Below are positions 20,239-28,892 of a DNA stretch of 64,000 bases, piece after piece. Position 1 is the stretch's first letter; every line of letters begins with the position of its first letter. Source of the DNA: Melioribacter roseus. GTDB taxonomy: Bacteria > Bacteroidota > Ignavibacteria > Ignavibacteriales > Melioribacteraceae. The stretch spans positions 1 through 64,000 of the forward strand of contig DYHH01000017.1 of NCBI GenBank assembly GCA_020724265.1, written 5' to 3'. The position numbers and the translations under genes were made by a program. Under the pieces are notes generated by a model. The model saw only the letters and a program-made list of their open reading frames with translations, was not told the DNA's origin and searched no databases.

Positions 20239-21969
20239 ATGTTAATAAAACGCTGGAAACTTAAAGAAGGCAGCAACCAGACGGATGTTCTGGCGCTTGC
20301 CGATAGCTTAAATATATCTCCTGTTTTAGCCAATCTTTTAATCGCAAGAGGCATTTCTAACTTTCACGAAGCGAAGGCTTATTTTCGCCCTTCTCTTGAA
20401 GGGATGCATAACCCATTTTTAATGGGGGGGATGGAAGAAGCTTCTATTAGAGTTATTAATGCAATAACCGGTAACCAAAAGATTGCTATCTATGGCGATT
20501 ATGATGTTGACGGCACATGTGCCGCAGCACTAATGTATTTATTCCTTAAAGAACTCGGGGCAAATGTTGAAATATATATTCCCAACAGATTAACCGAAGG
20601 ATACGGTTTATCGAAAGAAGGAATAGATTACCTTAACGAACAAAAAACGGATCTCATTATTACCGTAGATTGCGGCATTACAGCCGTTGAAGAAATTGAC
20701 CATGCTAATTCACTAGGTATTGATTCGATAATTTGTGATCATCATAAACCAAAAGAAGTTATTCCAAATGCCGTTGCTGTATTAGACCCCCTTAAGCCGG
20801 GCTGTAATTATCCGTTAAAATATTTATCCGGCGCTGGTGTTGCTTTTAAATTAGCACAAGCAATTGGTGATAGAATTGGGCACAAAGATATGGCGCTGAA
20901 GCACTTAGACTTGGTGGCGCTTGCAGGCGCGGCAGACATTGTACCATTGGTTGACGAAAACAGAATTCTTGTAAGAGAAGGACTTGATTTGATTAATAGA
21001 AGTCCTAGACCGGGCATTCTGGCATTAATAAGAAGTGCGAGAATGGAACCTGGTAATTTAAGTGCCGGACAGATTGTGTTTACAATTGCCCCAAGAATTA
21101 ACGCGGTTGGAAGACTCGGAGATGCAATTCGTGCTGTTGATTTATTTATTACTCAAAATCCTGACGATGCGATTAAGCTTGCCGAAGTTTTAGAGAGCGA
21201 GAATCAACAGAGAAGAAAAATAGATGAAGCTACCTTTTCACATGCAGTTGAACTTGTTGAAATGGACCATGATTTTCATAAAAACTATGGTATAATTTTA
21301 CACGATGATAATTGGCATCCCGGCGTAATAGGCATTGTTGCTTCACGCCTGGTTGAAAAATATTATAGACCGTCAATAATGCTTACAACAATTGATGGCG
21401 TTGCCAAAGGGTCGGCAAGAAGCATATCGGGTTTCAACATTTATAAAGCTTTAGAAGCGTCGGAAGATTTACTTCTTCAATTTGGGGGTCATGAAGCTGC
21501 CGCTGGACTAGCAATTGAAATTGATAAAATTCCGGAATTCAAAGAAAGATTTAACAATTATTTGCGCGAACACCTTTCCCAGGAAGAAATTCTTCCCGAA
21601 ATTCACATCGATACGAAAGTTTCGCTTTCCGAAATAACACCTAAGTTTGTAAGAATATTAAACCAATTTGCACCCTTCGGTCCCGGTAATATGAGGCCTG
21701 TATTCCTTTCCGAAAATGTTCAACTTGTTTATCCGCCAAGAATAGTGGGGACAAACCACCTGCTTACTTGTGTTAAGCAAAACGGAAATGATAAAATTTT
21801 TGATTCGATAGGATTTAATTTAGGTTATTACGCAGACAAAATAGATAAAGAGAAAAATCTTGTAGATATGGCATTTACTATAGAGACGGTTGTTAAAGAC
21901 GGTAAATCATATCCGCAGTTAAGAATAAAGGACTTAAAAATAAAAGAGAAAGAACTAGTAAGTAATTAG
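20239..21969 (+). CDS. recJ: Single-stranded-DNA-specific exonuclease RecJ
   Basis: A 576-residue 5'-3' exonuclease of the DHH family, acting in recombination and mismatch repair. Motifs: AIYGDYDVDGTCAAA (about residues 78-92), VDCGI, ICDHHKP (about 170), GAGVAFKLAQAIG, PRINAVGRLGDA, then the DHHA1 domain with WHPGVIGIVASRL and GSARSISGFN and FGGHEAAAGL, and a C-terminal OB fold. Length equals typical RecJ (570-580). I set the start at the ATG at 20239 because longer in-frame starts lie inside rnpB; no strong Shine-Dalgarno is seen. It leads a recJ-yebC-ruvC-ruvA repair cluster, with yebC starting 12 bases after its stop. Confidence 0.94.
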   Translation: MLIKRWKLKEGSNQTDVLALADSLNISPVLANLLIARGISNFHEAKAYFRPSLEGMHNPFLMGGMEEASIRVINAITGNQKIAIYGDYDVDGTCAAALMYLFLKELGANVEIYIPNRLTEGYGLSKEGIDYLNEQKTDLIITVDCGITAVEEIDHANSLGIDSIICDHHKPKEVIPNAVAVLDPLKPGCNYPLKYLSGAGVAFKLAQAIGDRIGHKDMALKHLDLVALAGAADIVPLVDENRILVREGLDLINRSPRPGILALIRSARMEPGNLSAGQIVFTIAPRINAVGRLGDAIRAVDLFITQNPDDAIKLAEVLESENQQRRKIDEATFSHAVELVEMDHDFHKNYGIILHDDNWHPGVIGIVASRLVEKYYRPSIMLTTIDGVAKGSARSISGFNIYKALEASEDLLLQFGGHEAAAGLAIEIDKIPEFKERFNNYLREHLSQEEILPEIHIDTKVSLSEITPKFVRILNQFAPFGPGNMRPVFLSENVQLVYPPRIVGTNHLLTCVKQNGNDKIFDSIGFNLGYYADKIDKEKNLVDMAFTIETVVKDGKSYPQLRIKDLKIKEKELVSN

Positions 21970-21981
21970 GAGAAACAGTAT

Positions 21982-22725
21982 ATGTCCGGTCACTCAAAAT
22001 GGTCGACAATCAAAAGAAAAAAAGCAGCGATTGACGCAAAACGAGGAAAGATTTTTACCAAGCTGATAAAAGAGATTACCGTTGCAGCACGTAACGGAGG
22101 CGGAGATCCCGATGCCAATCCCCGGTTAAGATTAGCTATTGATAATGCTAAGGCAGCAAACATGCCTGCCGACAATATTGACAGAGCGATTAAAAAAGCG
22201 ACAGGCGAACTAGAAGGTGTAAGCTATTCTGAAATGACTTATGAAGGTTATGCTCCGGGGGGTGTTGCTGTTATGATTGAAAGTGTAACAGACAATAAAA
22301 ACAGAACCGTTGCCGAAATCCGTCATGCATTCAGCAAACACGGCGGCAGTATGGCAGAATCCGGAGCGGTTTCATACGGCTTCAATAGAAAAGGAGTAAT
22401 AACGCTTCGGGCTCAAGATAAAACCGAAGATGATATAATGGAAATTGTTTTAGATGCCGGTGCCGATGATATTTCTACGGAAGAAGAATTTTTTGAAATA
22501 ACTACTTCTCTCGAAACATTTGAATCAGTTCGAAAAGCTCTAATTAATGCAGGGTTGGAAATAGAAAACGCTTCGTTACAATGGGTTGCTCAGAACATGA
22601 TAGAGGTAAAAGGAGAAGAAAGCGAACGAATAATGAAACTTATCGATATGCTCGAAGATAATGATGATGTTCAAAATGTTTTTACTAATGCAGATTTTGT
22701 TGAAGAAGAACAGCAAATAAAATGA
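21982..22725 (+). CDS. YebC/PmpR family regulatory protein
   Basis: A 247-residue YebC-family protein. The signature N-terminus MSGHSKWSTIKRKKAAIDAKRG, the helical domain with GGGDPDANPRLRLAIDNAK, and YEGYAPGGVAVMIE and FSKHGGSMAESGAVSYGF all match. Family members have been described as DNA-binding regulators and, more recently, as ribosome-associated factors helping translate proline-rich stretches (TACO1/YebC); which applies here cannot be told. AGGAG lies before the ATG. Its last codons overlap the ruvC start by four bases, a conserved yebC-ruvC linkage that suggests coupled translation. Confidence 0.94.
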   Translation: MSGHSKWSTIKRKKAAIDAKRGKIFTKLIKEITVAARNGGGDPDANPRLRLAIDNAKAANMPADNIDRAIKKATGELEGVSYSEMTYEGYAPGGVAVMIESVTDNKNRTVAEIRHAFSKHGGSMAESGAVSYGFNRKGVITLRAQDKTEDDIMEIVLDAGADDISTEEEFFEITTSLETFESVRKALINAGLEIENASLQWVAQNMIEVKGEESERIMKLIDMLEDNDDVQNVFTNADFVEEEQQIK

Positions 22726-23261
22726 TTATTCTTGGAATTGACCCCGGAACAATTTACACCGGTTTCGGGGTGGTTAAATATTTTAGAAATCAACTTAGCT
22801 TGATTGATTCCGGTATAATTAAAACCCCTGCCGTAAAAGAAATGGCACCCCGTCTTGAAACAATTTATAATGAACTTACTTTGTTGATTAGAAAATACGA
22901 TCCGGATTCATTTGCGCTTGAAACAGCATTTTATGGAAAGAATGTTCAATCTGCATTGAAGATAGGGTATGCGCGAGGTGTTTCGATGCTTGCTGCAAAA
23001 CATAATAATTTAGATACAGCCGAATATAGTCCGCGCGAAGTTAAGAAATCCGTGGTAGGTAACGGAGCGGCATCAAAAGAGCAAGTTCAGTATATGATTA
23101 AAAAACTTTTGAGTATAAGAAAAACTAAAATTAAATTTGATGAAACGGATGCGCTTGCCGTTGCAATTTGTCATGCATTCAAAATGACTTCTCCGCTAAA
23201 AAATGCGGGAAGCTGGAAAAAATTTGTAGAAGCAAACCCTGATAAAGTATTAAATAGATGA
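22722..23261 (+). CDS. ruvC: Holliday junction resolvase RuvC
   Basis: A 179-residue endonuclease that cuts Holliday junctions in the RuvABC complex. The first catalytic Asp is in ILGIDPGTIYTGFG (residue 7), the Glu in FALETAFYG (about 66), and the Asp pair in FDETDALAVAICH (about 139-142). The KNVQSALKIGYARG motif is typical. ATG overlaps the yebC stop by four bases (ATGA). ruvA lies 51 bases downstream on the same strand; ruvB is not in the window. Confidence 0.94.
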   Translation: MIILGIDPGTIYTGFGVVKYFRNQLSLIDSGIIKTPAVKEMAPRLETIYNELTLLIRKYDPDSFALETAFYGKNVQSALKIGYARGVSMLAAKHNNLDTAEYSPREVKKSVVGNGAASKEQVQYMIKKLLSIRKTKIKFDETDALAVAICHAFKMTSPLKNAGSWKKFVEANPDKVLNR

Positions 23262-23312
23262 TCATTGTTAGAAATTTAATAGTCAATTGAAAATAGTCAA
23301 TAGCAAATTAAA

Positions 23313-23906
23313 ATGATTGGTTATTTAACCGGTAAAATAATTTCAAAGAAACCGACAAGAATTTTGCTCGATGTAAACGGTGTCGGGTATACCGTTAATA
23401 TATCTATTTCTACTTTTGAGAAACTTCCTGATTTAAATGAATCAGCGTCTTTATTTATTCATACATCCGTAAAGGACGATGCGATTGATTTGTACGGTTT
23501 TTTTACTCCATCCGAAAAAGAAATGTTTGAACTGTTAATAAGTGTTAGTGGGATTGGTCCAAAGTTAGCACAAAGTTTATTATCGGGCATTCAAGTTGAC
23601 GAATTAAAATATGCTATTGATGAAGGCAATTTATCAAGAATAACGGCCGTGCCGGGTATAGGAAGAAAAACTGCCGAAAGATTGCTTGTTGAGTTAAGAG
23701 ACAAAATAAATAAACTTACCGAAAAATTTGAACCCGCCGAAGCGGGGGCACCCTCATCTATAAGATCGGATGCCATCGCAGCTCTTGTTAATCTGGGTTA
23801 TAATCTTAAAACAGCCGAAAAGATTGTTCGTGATGTAATGAATTCACGAACATCAATTACAATTGAAGATGTCATCAAGGAAGCACTCTCGCAGCTAAAT
23901 AAATAA
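23313..23906 (+). CDS. ruvA: Holliday junction branch migration protein RuvA
   Basis: A 197-residue RuvA, which binds four-way junctions and recruits the RuvB motor. The N-terminal OB domain (MIGYLTGKIISKKPTRILLDVNGVGYTV), two helix-hairpin-helix motifs (LISVSGIGPKLAQSLLSGI and ITAVPGIGRKTAERLLVEL), and a C-terminal three-helix domain (residues about 150-197) that contacts RuvB are all visible. The gap before it contains AT-rich short repeats (ATAGTCAAT twice at 23279-23303) and no clear Shine-Dalgarno. It ends base-to-base against the stop of the convergent small gene. Confidence 0.94.
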   Translation: MIGYLTGKIISKKPTRILLDVNGVGYTVNISISTFEKLPDLNESASLFIHTSVKDDAIDLYGFFTPSEKEMFELLISVSGIGPKLAQSLLSGIQVDELKYAIDEGNLSRITAVPGIGRKTAERLLVELRDKINKLTEKFEPAEAGAPSSIRSDAIAALVNLGYNLKTAEKIVRDVMNSRTSITIEDVIKEALSQLNK

Positions 23907-24119
23907 TTATCCTAACAACGAATAAGCTATCTCATCAAGCTCGAGTTCGGTTATTTTATACTTCACTCGATTTCTATCTTCAATATTTTTGATACTTTCT
24001 ACTGTAAGATGAACAATTTTATTTGTAACTCCTTCGCCTTCTAAATTTAGTTGAGATTGAAATATAAGCGAAGAACTATGTATTTGGTATTCCCCTTCTT
24101 TGCCGATAAAAGTTGTCAC
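23907..24119 (-). CDS. Small hypothetical protein (70 residues)
   Basis: I do not recognise this protein. It starts with GTG at 24119, preceded by AAGAGG with a five-base spacer, a strong ribosome binding site that supports it as a real gene. It has no signal peptide or membrane span; it reads as beta strands followed by an acidic C-terminal helix (ITELELDEIAYSLLG). Its stop codon abuts the ruvA stop. It may be monocistronic, lying 154 bases from uvrB, which is on the same strand and starts further upstream. Confidence 0.5.
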   Translation of the reverse strand: MTTFIGKEGEYQIHSSSLIFQSQLNLEGEGVTNKIVHLTVESIKNIEDRNRVKYKITELELDEIAYSLLG

Positions 24120-24273
24120 TTTTTCCTCTTAAGTTGAATTTAAGACAAAAGGTTTCATTTTGTGTGCCAGCCAAAAAATTTTGCAAAAAAGGTCTTTCGA
24201 ATTTTAGAAGTGAATTAAAGTGAAACAAAGCTAAGTTAGATGTCTCGGAATAGTGGTTGCTATAACAAGCTGA

Positions 24274-26289
24274 TTATTTTATCATCTTCTCCAACTTGGA
24301 AATCTCGTCTCTTAGCGAAGCGGCTTTTTCAAACTCTAAATCTTTTGCGGCGATGTGCATTTCTTCTCGCATTTGTTCTATTAATTCTTTTCTTTGATCT
24401 TGTGTCATATATCGAATTACCGGTTCTGCAACTTTTGTGAAGTATGCTTCTTCTTTCTCTTTATCTTTCTTACGTATATCCGCTATTGATGTGCCGGACA
24501 TAATCTGTTCGCGGCTTTTTAAAATAGTTTGAGGAGTAATTCCATGCGCCTCGTTATACTCCAGCTGAATTTTCCGTCTTCGTGTGGTTTCGTCAATGGT
24601 TTTTTTCATTGATTGAGTAATTATATCCGCATACATAATTACTTTTCCGTTCACATTACGGGCGGTTCTACCCGCAGTCTGCATCAATGATCTTTCACTC
24701 CGTAAAAAACCTTCTTTGTCTGCATCAATAATTGCAACCAAAGAGACTTCCGGCAAATCTAAACCTTCCCTTAATAAGTTTACACCGACGAGTACGTCAA
24801 AATCGCCTATTCTCAAATCACGTATAATTTCAACGCGTTCGAGTGCGTCAATGTCGCTATGAATGTAGCGAACGTTAATATTAAGTTTATCAAGATAATC
24901 CGTTAAGTCTTCAGCCATTTTTTTTGTTAGGGTAGTAACGAGAACTCTTTCTTTTAACGTGACACGTTTTCTAATTTCGCCGATTAAATCATCTATCTGT
25001 CCTTTAACAGGCCGAACTTCAATTTCGGGATCGAGTAAACCGGTTGGTCGAATAATTTGTTCAACATAAGCTCCCTTTGATTGGTTGAATTCGTAATCAG
25101 CCGGAGTGGCACTAACATAAATCACCTGGTTAGTGAGTTCTTGAAACTCCTCAAATTTTAACGGACGATTATCTAATGCAGAAGGTAATCTAAAACCATG
25201 TTCCACAAGTACTTCTTTTCGAGAACGGTCGCCTAGATACATTCCCCGAATTTGTGGAATTGTTACATGAGATTCATCAACAATTAATAGATAATCTTTC
25301 GGGAAATAATCAAATAAACACGAAGGACGAGAACCCGGAGGTCTGCCATCCATATGTCTTGAATAATTTTCAATACCGGAACAATACCCGAGTTCTTTAA
25401 TCATTTCCAAATCATAACGGGTTCGTTGCTCTAACCGCTGCGCTTCCAGATATTTTTCTTGAGACCAAAAGTACTCAAGTCGTTCTTTTAATTCCGCTTC
25501 GATATCTTTTACGGCTCTTTTTATTTGATCTTTGTTTGTAACAAAGTATTTAGCCGGGTAAATAGGAATGGAATCAACTTCATTAATTACATTTCCCGTG
25601 ATCGAATCGATAATTGATAACCGTTCGATTTCATCTCCCCACAATTCAATTCTAACTGCTTCCTCATTTTGATAGGCGGGAATAACTTCAATTACATCGC
25701 CGCGTGCACGGAAGGTCCCTCTTGTAAACTCAGCATCGTTTCTTGTATAATAGATATCAATTAGTTTTCGTAAAAGTTTTTTTCTTTCGATTGATTCACC
25801 TTTTTTTAGAAAGAGAATCTGTCTTGCATATTCATCCGGCGCACCGATACCGTAAATTGAACTAACGCTCGCAATAATTAATACATCGTTTCTTCCCTCT
25901 ATTAATGAAGTCGTTGCTTTTAATCTTAGCCGGTCAATTTCCTCGTTGATAGAAAAATCTTTTTCTATATATAAATCTTTCTTAACAACATAGGCTTCCG
26001 GCTGGTAGTAATCGTAGTAACTTATAAAAAATTCGACGGCATTGTTAGGGAAGAATGATTTAAATTCCGAATAAAGTTGTGCGGCTAAAGTTTTGTTATG
26101 AGATATAATTAATGTAGGTCGGTTAACATTTGTTATTACATTAGACATAGTAAAAGTTTTACCACTTCCGGTAACACCAAGCAGAACTTGATGCTTATCT
26201 CCGCGCAAAATACCGGACGTTAATTCGGCAATAGCTTTGGGTTGATCACCCGTCGGTTTATAATCCGAGACAAGTTCAAAATTTTTCAT
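24274..26289 (-). CDS. uvrB: Excinuclease ABC subunit B
   Basis: A 671-residue UvrB, the damage-verifying helicase-like subunit of nucleotide excision repair. Walker [14 protein letters not shown] lies around residues 39-51, the beta-hairpin region with [11 protein letters not shown] near 92-102, helicase motifs [13 protein letters not shown] (about 338) and [25 protein letters not shown] (split across 500-525), and QTAGRTARN near 540. The C-terminal UVR motif ([17 protein letters not shown]), which contacts UvrC, is complete. Length matches the family. No uvrA or uvrC lies in the window. Confidence 0.97.
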   Translation of the reverse strand: MKNFELVSDYKPTGDQPKAIAELTSGILRGDKHQVLLGVTGSGKTFTMSNVITNVNRPTLIISHNKTLAAQLYSEFKSFFPNNAVEFFISYYDYYQPEAYVVKKDLYIEKDFSINEEIDRLRLKATTSLIEGRNDVLIIASVSSIYGIGAPDEYARQILFLKKGESIERKKLLRKLIDIYYTRNDAEFTRGTFRARGDVIEVIPAYQNEEAVRIELWGDEIERLSIIDSITGNVINEVDSIPIYPAKYFVTNKDQIKRAVKDIEAELKERLEYFWSQEKYLEAQRLEQRTRYDLEMIKELGYCSGIENYSRHMDGRPPGSRPSCLFDYFPKDYLLIVDESHVTIPQIRGMYLGDRSRKEVLVEHGFRLPSALDNRPLKFEEFQELTNQVIYVSATPADYEFNQSKGAYVEQIIRPTGLLDPEIEVRPVKGQIDDLIGEIRKRVTLKERVLVTTLTKKMAEDLTDYLDKLNINVRYIHSDIDALERVEIIRDLRIGDFDVLVGVNLLREGLDLPEVSLVAIIDADKEGFLRSERSLMQTAGRTARNVNGKVIMYADIITQSMKKTIDETTRRRKIQLEYNEAHGITPQTILKSREQIMSGTSIADIRKKDKEKEEAYFTKVAEPVIRYMTQDQRKELIEQMREEMHIAAKDLEFEKAASLRDEISKLEKMIK

Positions 26290-26358
26290 TCGCTCTTCAT
26301 CTTCTCTAACAATAAACGCAATAATATAATATCATAAATTGATATTGGTCTTTTTAAA

Positions 26359-26409
26359 AATCTTAATCATAATCTTACTCTTAATCCTACTCTTAATTCC
26401 TAATCCTAA
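26359..26409. repeat. Hexamer tandem array (AATCTT/ACTCTT type)
   Basis: About eight degenerate 6-7 base units read in order: AATCTT, AATCAT, AATCTT, ACTCTT, AATCCT, ACTCTT, AATTCCT, AATCCT. The right part overlaps the last four codons and the stop of the minus-strand gene at 26393. The same words form the inverted repeat at 46717-46783, so this is a dispersed repeat family and not a local slip. Confidence 0.75.
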
Positions 26410-26746
26410 CATCATGAGCATGAAAAGAATTATTTCGATTAAGATGACCGACTAAAACAATTGTCGGAGCGTCGTTCATTCCTGGGGGAAGTGATGAGGG
26501 TCCGCTGACAAGAACCTCTCTGCCATCGGCATCAACAACATAAAATATAGATTCTCCCGATGCGCGGTCTAACCGGATTCCTTTTTCTTTAACAAGCGAT
26601 ACAATAATTTCATGCGAGGCGTGACTGTTCGGGTCAAACTTCGAAAACGATCCTAATCCATCGCGCGGGGCAAAGTAGCCGAAATACATTATTGCAACGG
26701 CAGCTATAATTAATACAGGGAGTATAAATTTTTGTATCTTCTTCAT
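26393..26746 (-). CDS. Membrane-anchored CcmE-like OB-fold protein, probably C-terminally truncated
   Basis: A 117-residue protein with one N-terminal span (FILPVLIIAAVAIMYFGYF) and a small beta-rich periplasmic domain. The pattern IFYVVDADGREVLVSGPSSLPPGM ... TIVLVGHL ... SFHAHDV resembles the OB fold of CcmE-type haem chaperones of cytochrome c maturation. In those, the strand corresponding to FHAHDV continues into the conserved haem-binding His or Cys and SKY/ENY motif. Here the last residues RIRN and the stop are encoded by the hexamer repeat array, so the haem-binding tail is absent. The CcmE link is an inference from pattern only. No other ccm gene lies near. AGGAAATAAT precedes the ATG. 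Confidence 0.45.
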   Translation of the reverse strand: MKKIQKFILPVLIIAAVAIMYFGYFAPRDGLGSFSKFDPNSHASHEIIVSLVKEKGIRLDRASGESIFYVVDADGREVLVSGPSSLPPGMNDAPTIVLVGHLNRNNSFHAHDVRIRN

Positions 26747-26935
26747 ATTATTTCCTTTCGTTGAACTTTTTGATTTTTTATTCCGAATAGAACTATAAAT
26801 ATAAACAAAGACATAGTTTTTTGTAAAAAAATCGATATGTAAATTTGAATCGCCAGCAGGCGGTGTCGTTATTTTCCCAAATAAGCATTTTTAGTTATGT
26901 TTGAACCATTAAATTAAAATCAAAAGGAACGTACA

Positions 26936-27784
26936 ATGAAAATATTGATTTTTTCGCTTCTGTTTTCTCTTTTAACCTTAGTTATAAACTCACAAGATCA
27001 ACCGGACACTACGTTAAACAGATGGGTGCCAGGTGTTGTTGCGGGTCTGAATATAAGTCAAATTGCATTCAGCAATTGGACACAGGGGGGCGAAAATTCG
27101 TTAGCATGGACAATCACGGGAAAATTTAACGCAATGTATAAAGCTGAAAAGTGGGAATTCAAAAACGAATTAAAATCAGCTTACGGTCAAACAAAAATCG
27201 GAAGTGATCTTGTGAAAGTTACCGATAATGAATTGTTTCTTGAATCGGTTTTCTCTTATAATATCGGGTGGCTTGTTGATCCTTATTTTAGTAATAGTCT
27301 ATTAACGCAAATTGCTACAGGCTATGATTATTCCGATGATGATAAAGTTGAAATTGCGGACTTTTTTGATCCCGGTTATATTACCCAATCAATAGGATTT
27401 ACATACGGTAAAAGTAAAGTTGTTCAATCACGTTTGGGTCTTGCATTCAAAGAAACAATTACAAATAAATTCACAAAATACTCGGACGATCCCGAAACTC
27501 CTGATGAAATTGAGACTTTTAAATTTGAGACTGGTATTGAAAGTGTTACGGATCTAAAAATTCCGCTTGATGAAAATATAGCTTATGTTTCAAAGCTTGG
27601 TCTTTTTTCTGCTTTTGACAGATTGGATGTATGGGATGTAAGGTGGGATAATTTAATTACCGCGAAGATTAACAAATGGCTGAATGTTAATTTAACTTAT
27701 TTACTTATCTATGATAAAGTGCAGTCGCCGACAGCACAGATGAAACAAGGATTGCAGCTTGGTATTACATATACGATTTTATAG
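26936..27784 (+). CDS. DUF3078 outer-membrane protein
   Basis: A 282-residue protein with a signal peptide (KILIFSLLFSLLTLVINSQ) and a DUF3078 body. The family opening WVPGVVAGLNISQIAFSNWTQGGENS is clear, and alternating aromatic beta strands run to a C-terminal strand GLQLGITYTIL, typical of an outer-membrane barrel. DUF3078 is common in Bacteroidota and relatives; the function is not known to me. AAAAGGAACG precedes the ATG. It is followed 74 bases later by the esterase gene on the same strand. Confidence 0.85.
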   Translation: MKILIFSLLFSLLTLVINSQDQPDTTLNRWVPGVVAGLNISQIAFSNWTQGGENSLAWTITGKFNAMYKAEKWEFKNELKSAYGQTKIGSDLVKVTDNELFLESVFSYNIGWLVDPYFSNSLLTQIATGYDYSDDDKVEIADFFDPGYITQSIGFTYGKSKVVQSRLGLAFKETITNKFTKYSDDPETPDEIETFKFETGIESVTDLKIPLDENIAYVSKLGLFSAFDRLDVWDVRWDNLITAKINKWLNVNLTYLLIYDKVQSPTAQMKQGLQLGITYTIL

Positions 27785-27858
27785 AGAGTAAATTTCTCAG
27801 ATATTTCAGCATCACAAAAAATTTCGAAAATTAGTTTATAACATGCTGCGGGAAAATA

Positions 27859-28584
27859 ATGCATAAAGAAATTCATAAGTGGTACAGCAAAGCTTTATTT
27901 AAGGATATGGAAATAGCGGTTTACGGTAATTACGGGTATGCATTGCTTCTTTTCCCGACTGCTGCTGCGGATTTTTTGGAATACGAAAGATTCCACTTAA
28001 TTTATTCCATCGGTCATCATATAAAATCGGGTAAAATAAAAGTCTTTTGCGTTAATACGGTTAACAACGAATGCATTCTTAACTCAAAGAATGAACCCGG
28101 TCATAGGTCAATCCGTCATGGTCAATTCAACAATTATATTATTTCTGAAGTCGTTCCCTTTATACACTCTCACAGTAAGGGATTAGTGCCGATAGTAACT
28201 GCCGGAGCTTCGGTAGGAGCTTATCATGCCGCAAATTTATTTTTTCAACGACCGGATATATTCAGCGGGATGATAGCAATGAGCGGTGTTTATGATATTA
28301 AATATTATGTAAGAGATTATTACGACGACCATTGTTATTTCAACTCACCTGTTGATTATTTACCGAATATTACAGACCACTCTGTTTTGGAACAGATGCG
28401 AAAAAGTTCGATTGTAATTGCATCCGGTCAAGGAGCTTATGAAGATCCCGAATCATCACGGGGACTTTCCGAAATTCTTAACGCAAAAAGTGTTCCTCAT
28501 TGGCTGGATCTGTGGGGACATGATATGCGCCACGATTGGCCCACCTGGCGGGCTATGCTTCCTTATTTTATTAATAAGATTTGA
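27859..28584 (+). CDS. Alpha/beta-hydrolase, esterase-like (COG4947 type)
   Basis: A 241-residue cytoplasmic alpha/beta-hydrolase. The nucleophile elbow is GASVGAYHAA (about residue 116) and the C-terminal catalytic His lies in WGHDMRHDWPTWR (about residues 221-233), an ending conserved in this esterase group. There is no signal peptide. The N-terminal HKWYSKALFKDMEIAVYGNYG and central FNNYIISEVVPFIHS are family-like. The substrate is unknown. The start codon ATG at 27859 follows GCGGGAAAATA. Confidence 0.8.
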   Translation: MHKEIHKWYSKALFKDMEIAVYGNYGYALLLFPTAAADFLEYERFHLIYSIGHHIKSGKIKVFCVNTVNNECILNSKNEPGHRSIRHGQFNNYIISEVVPFIHSHSKGLVPIVTAGASVGAYHAANLFFQRPDIFSGMIAMSGVYDIKYYVRDYYDDHCYFNSPVDYLPNITDHSVLEQMRKSSIVIASGQGAYEDPESSRGLSEILNAKSVPHWLDLWGHDMRHDWPTWRAMLPYFINKI

Positions 28585-28892
28585 TTCGAAAAAATTTTGT
28601 GTTGATTATAAAGTAACCGCAGACATTTGTCTGTGTGAATATATAACTCGTAGTTTATAATTTATCGGATTCTTTTAATGTATATCGAGAGATTACCATC
28701 GCAGACGTAAAGTCTGCGGCTACAAGATTTTGCAAAATGATCCCCGGGATTTGTCAGATAGAAAATTATTAACCAAGATTATTGTTTTCTTATTTATCTA
28801 AGAAAATCCCGGGGATTTCCTCGGATTTGATATTCACCACATCTTTCAAGAAATTTAGAGACTTAAAACCCACATGCATAAAGGAATCAACA
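28585..28892. repeat. Intergenic region with two palindromic structures
   Basis: No gene is seen in these 308 bases. They contain a short palindrome CGCAGAC-GTAAA-GTCTGCG (28700-28718) and a 13-bp perfect inverted repeat, ATCCCCGGGATTT (28740-28752) and AAATCCCGGGGAT (28804-28816), separated by 51 AT-rich bases. Neither is followed by a T tract, so they are more like dispersed palindromic repeats than terminators. The promoter of the following gene must also be here but cannot be placed. Confidence 0.6.

Noticed and set aside
23262-23312. A further repeat-bounded element between ruvC and ruvA
   Set aside because: Only two copies of ATAGTCAAT are present, with no inverted partner and no gene; too little to call. 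A similar short stretch at 52797-52823 was also left out.
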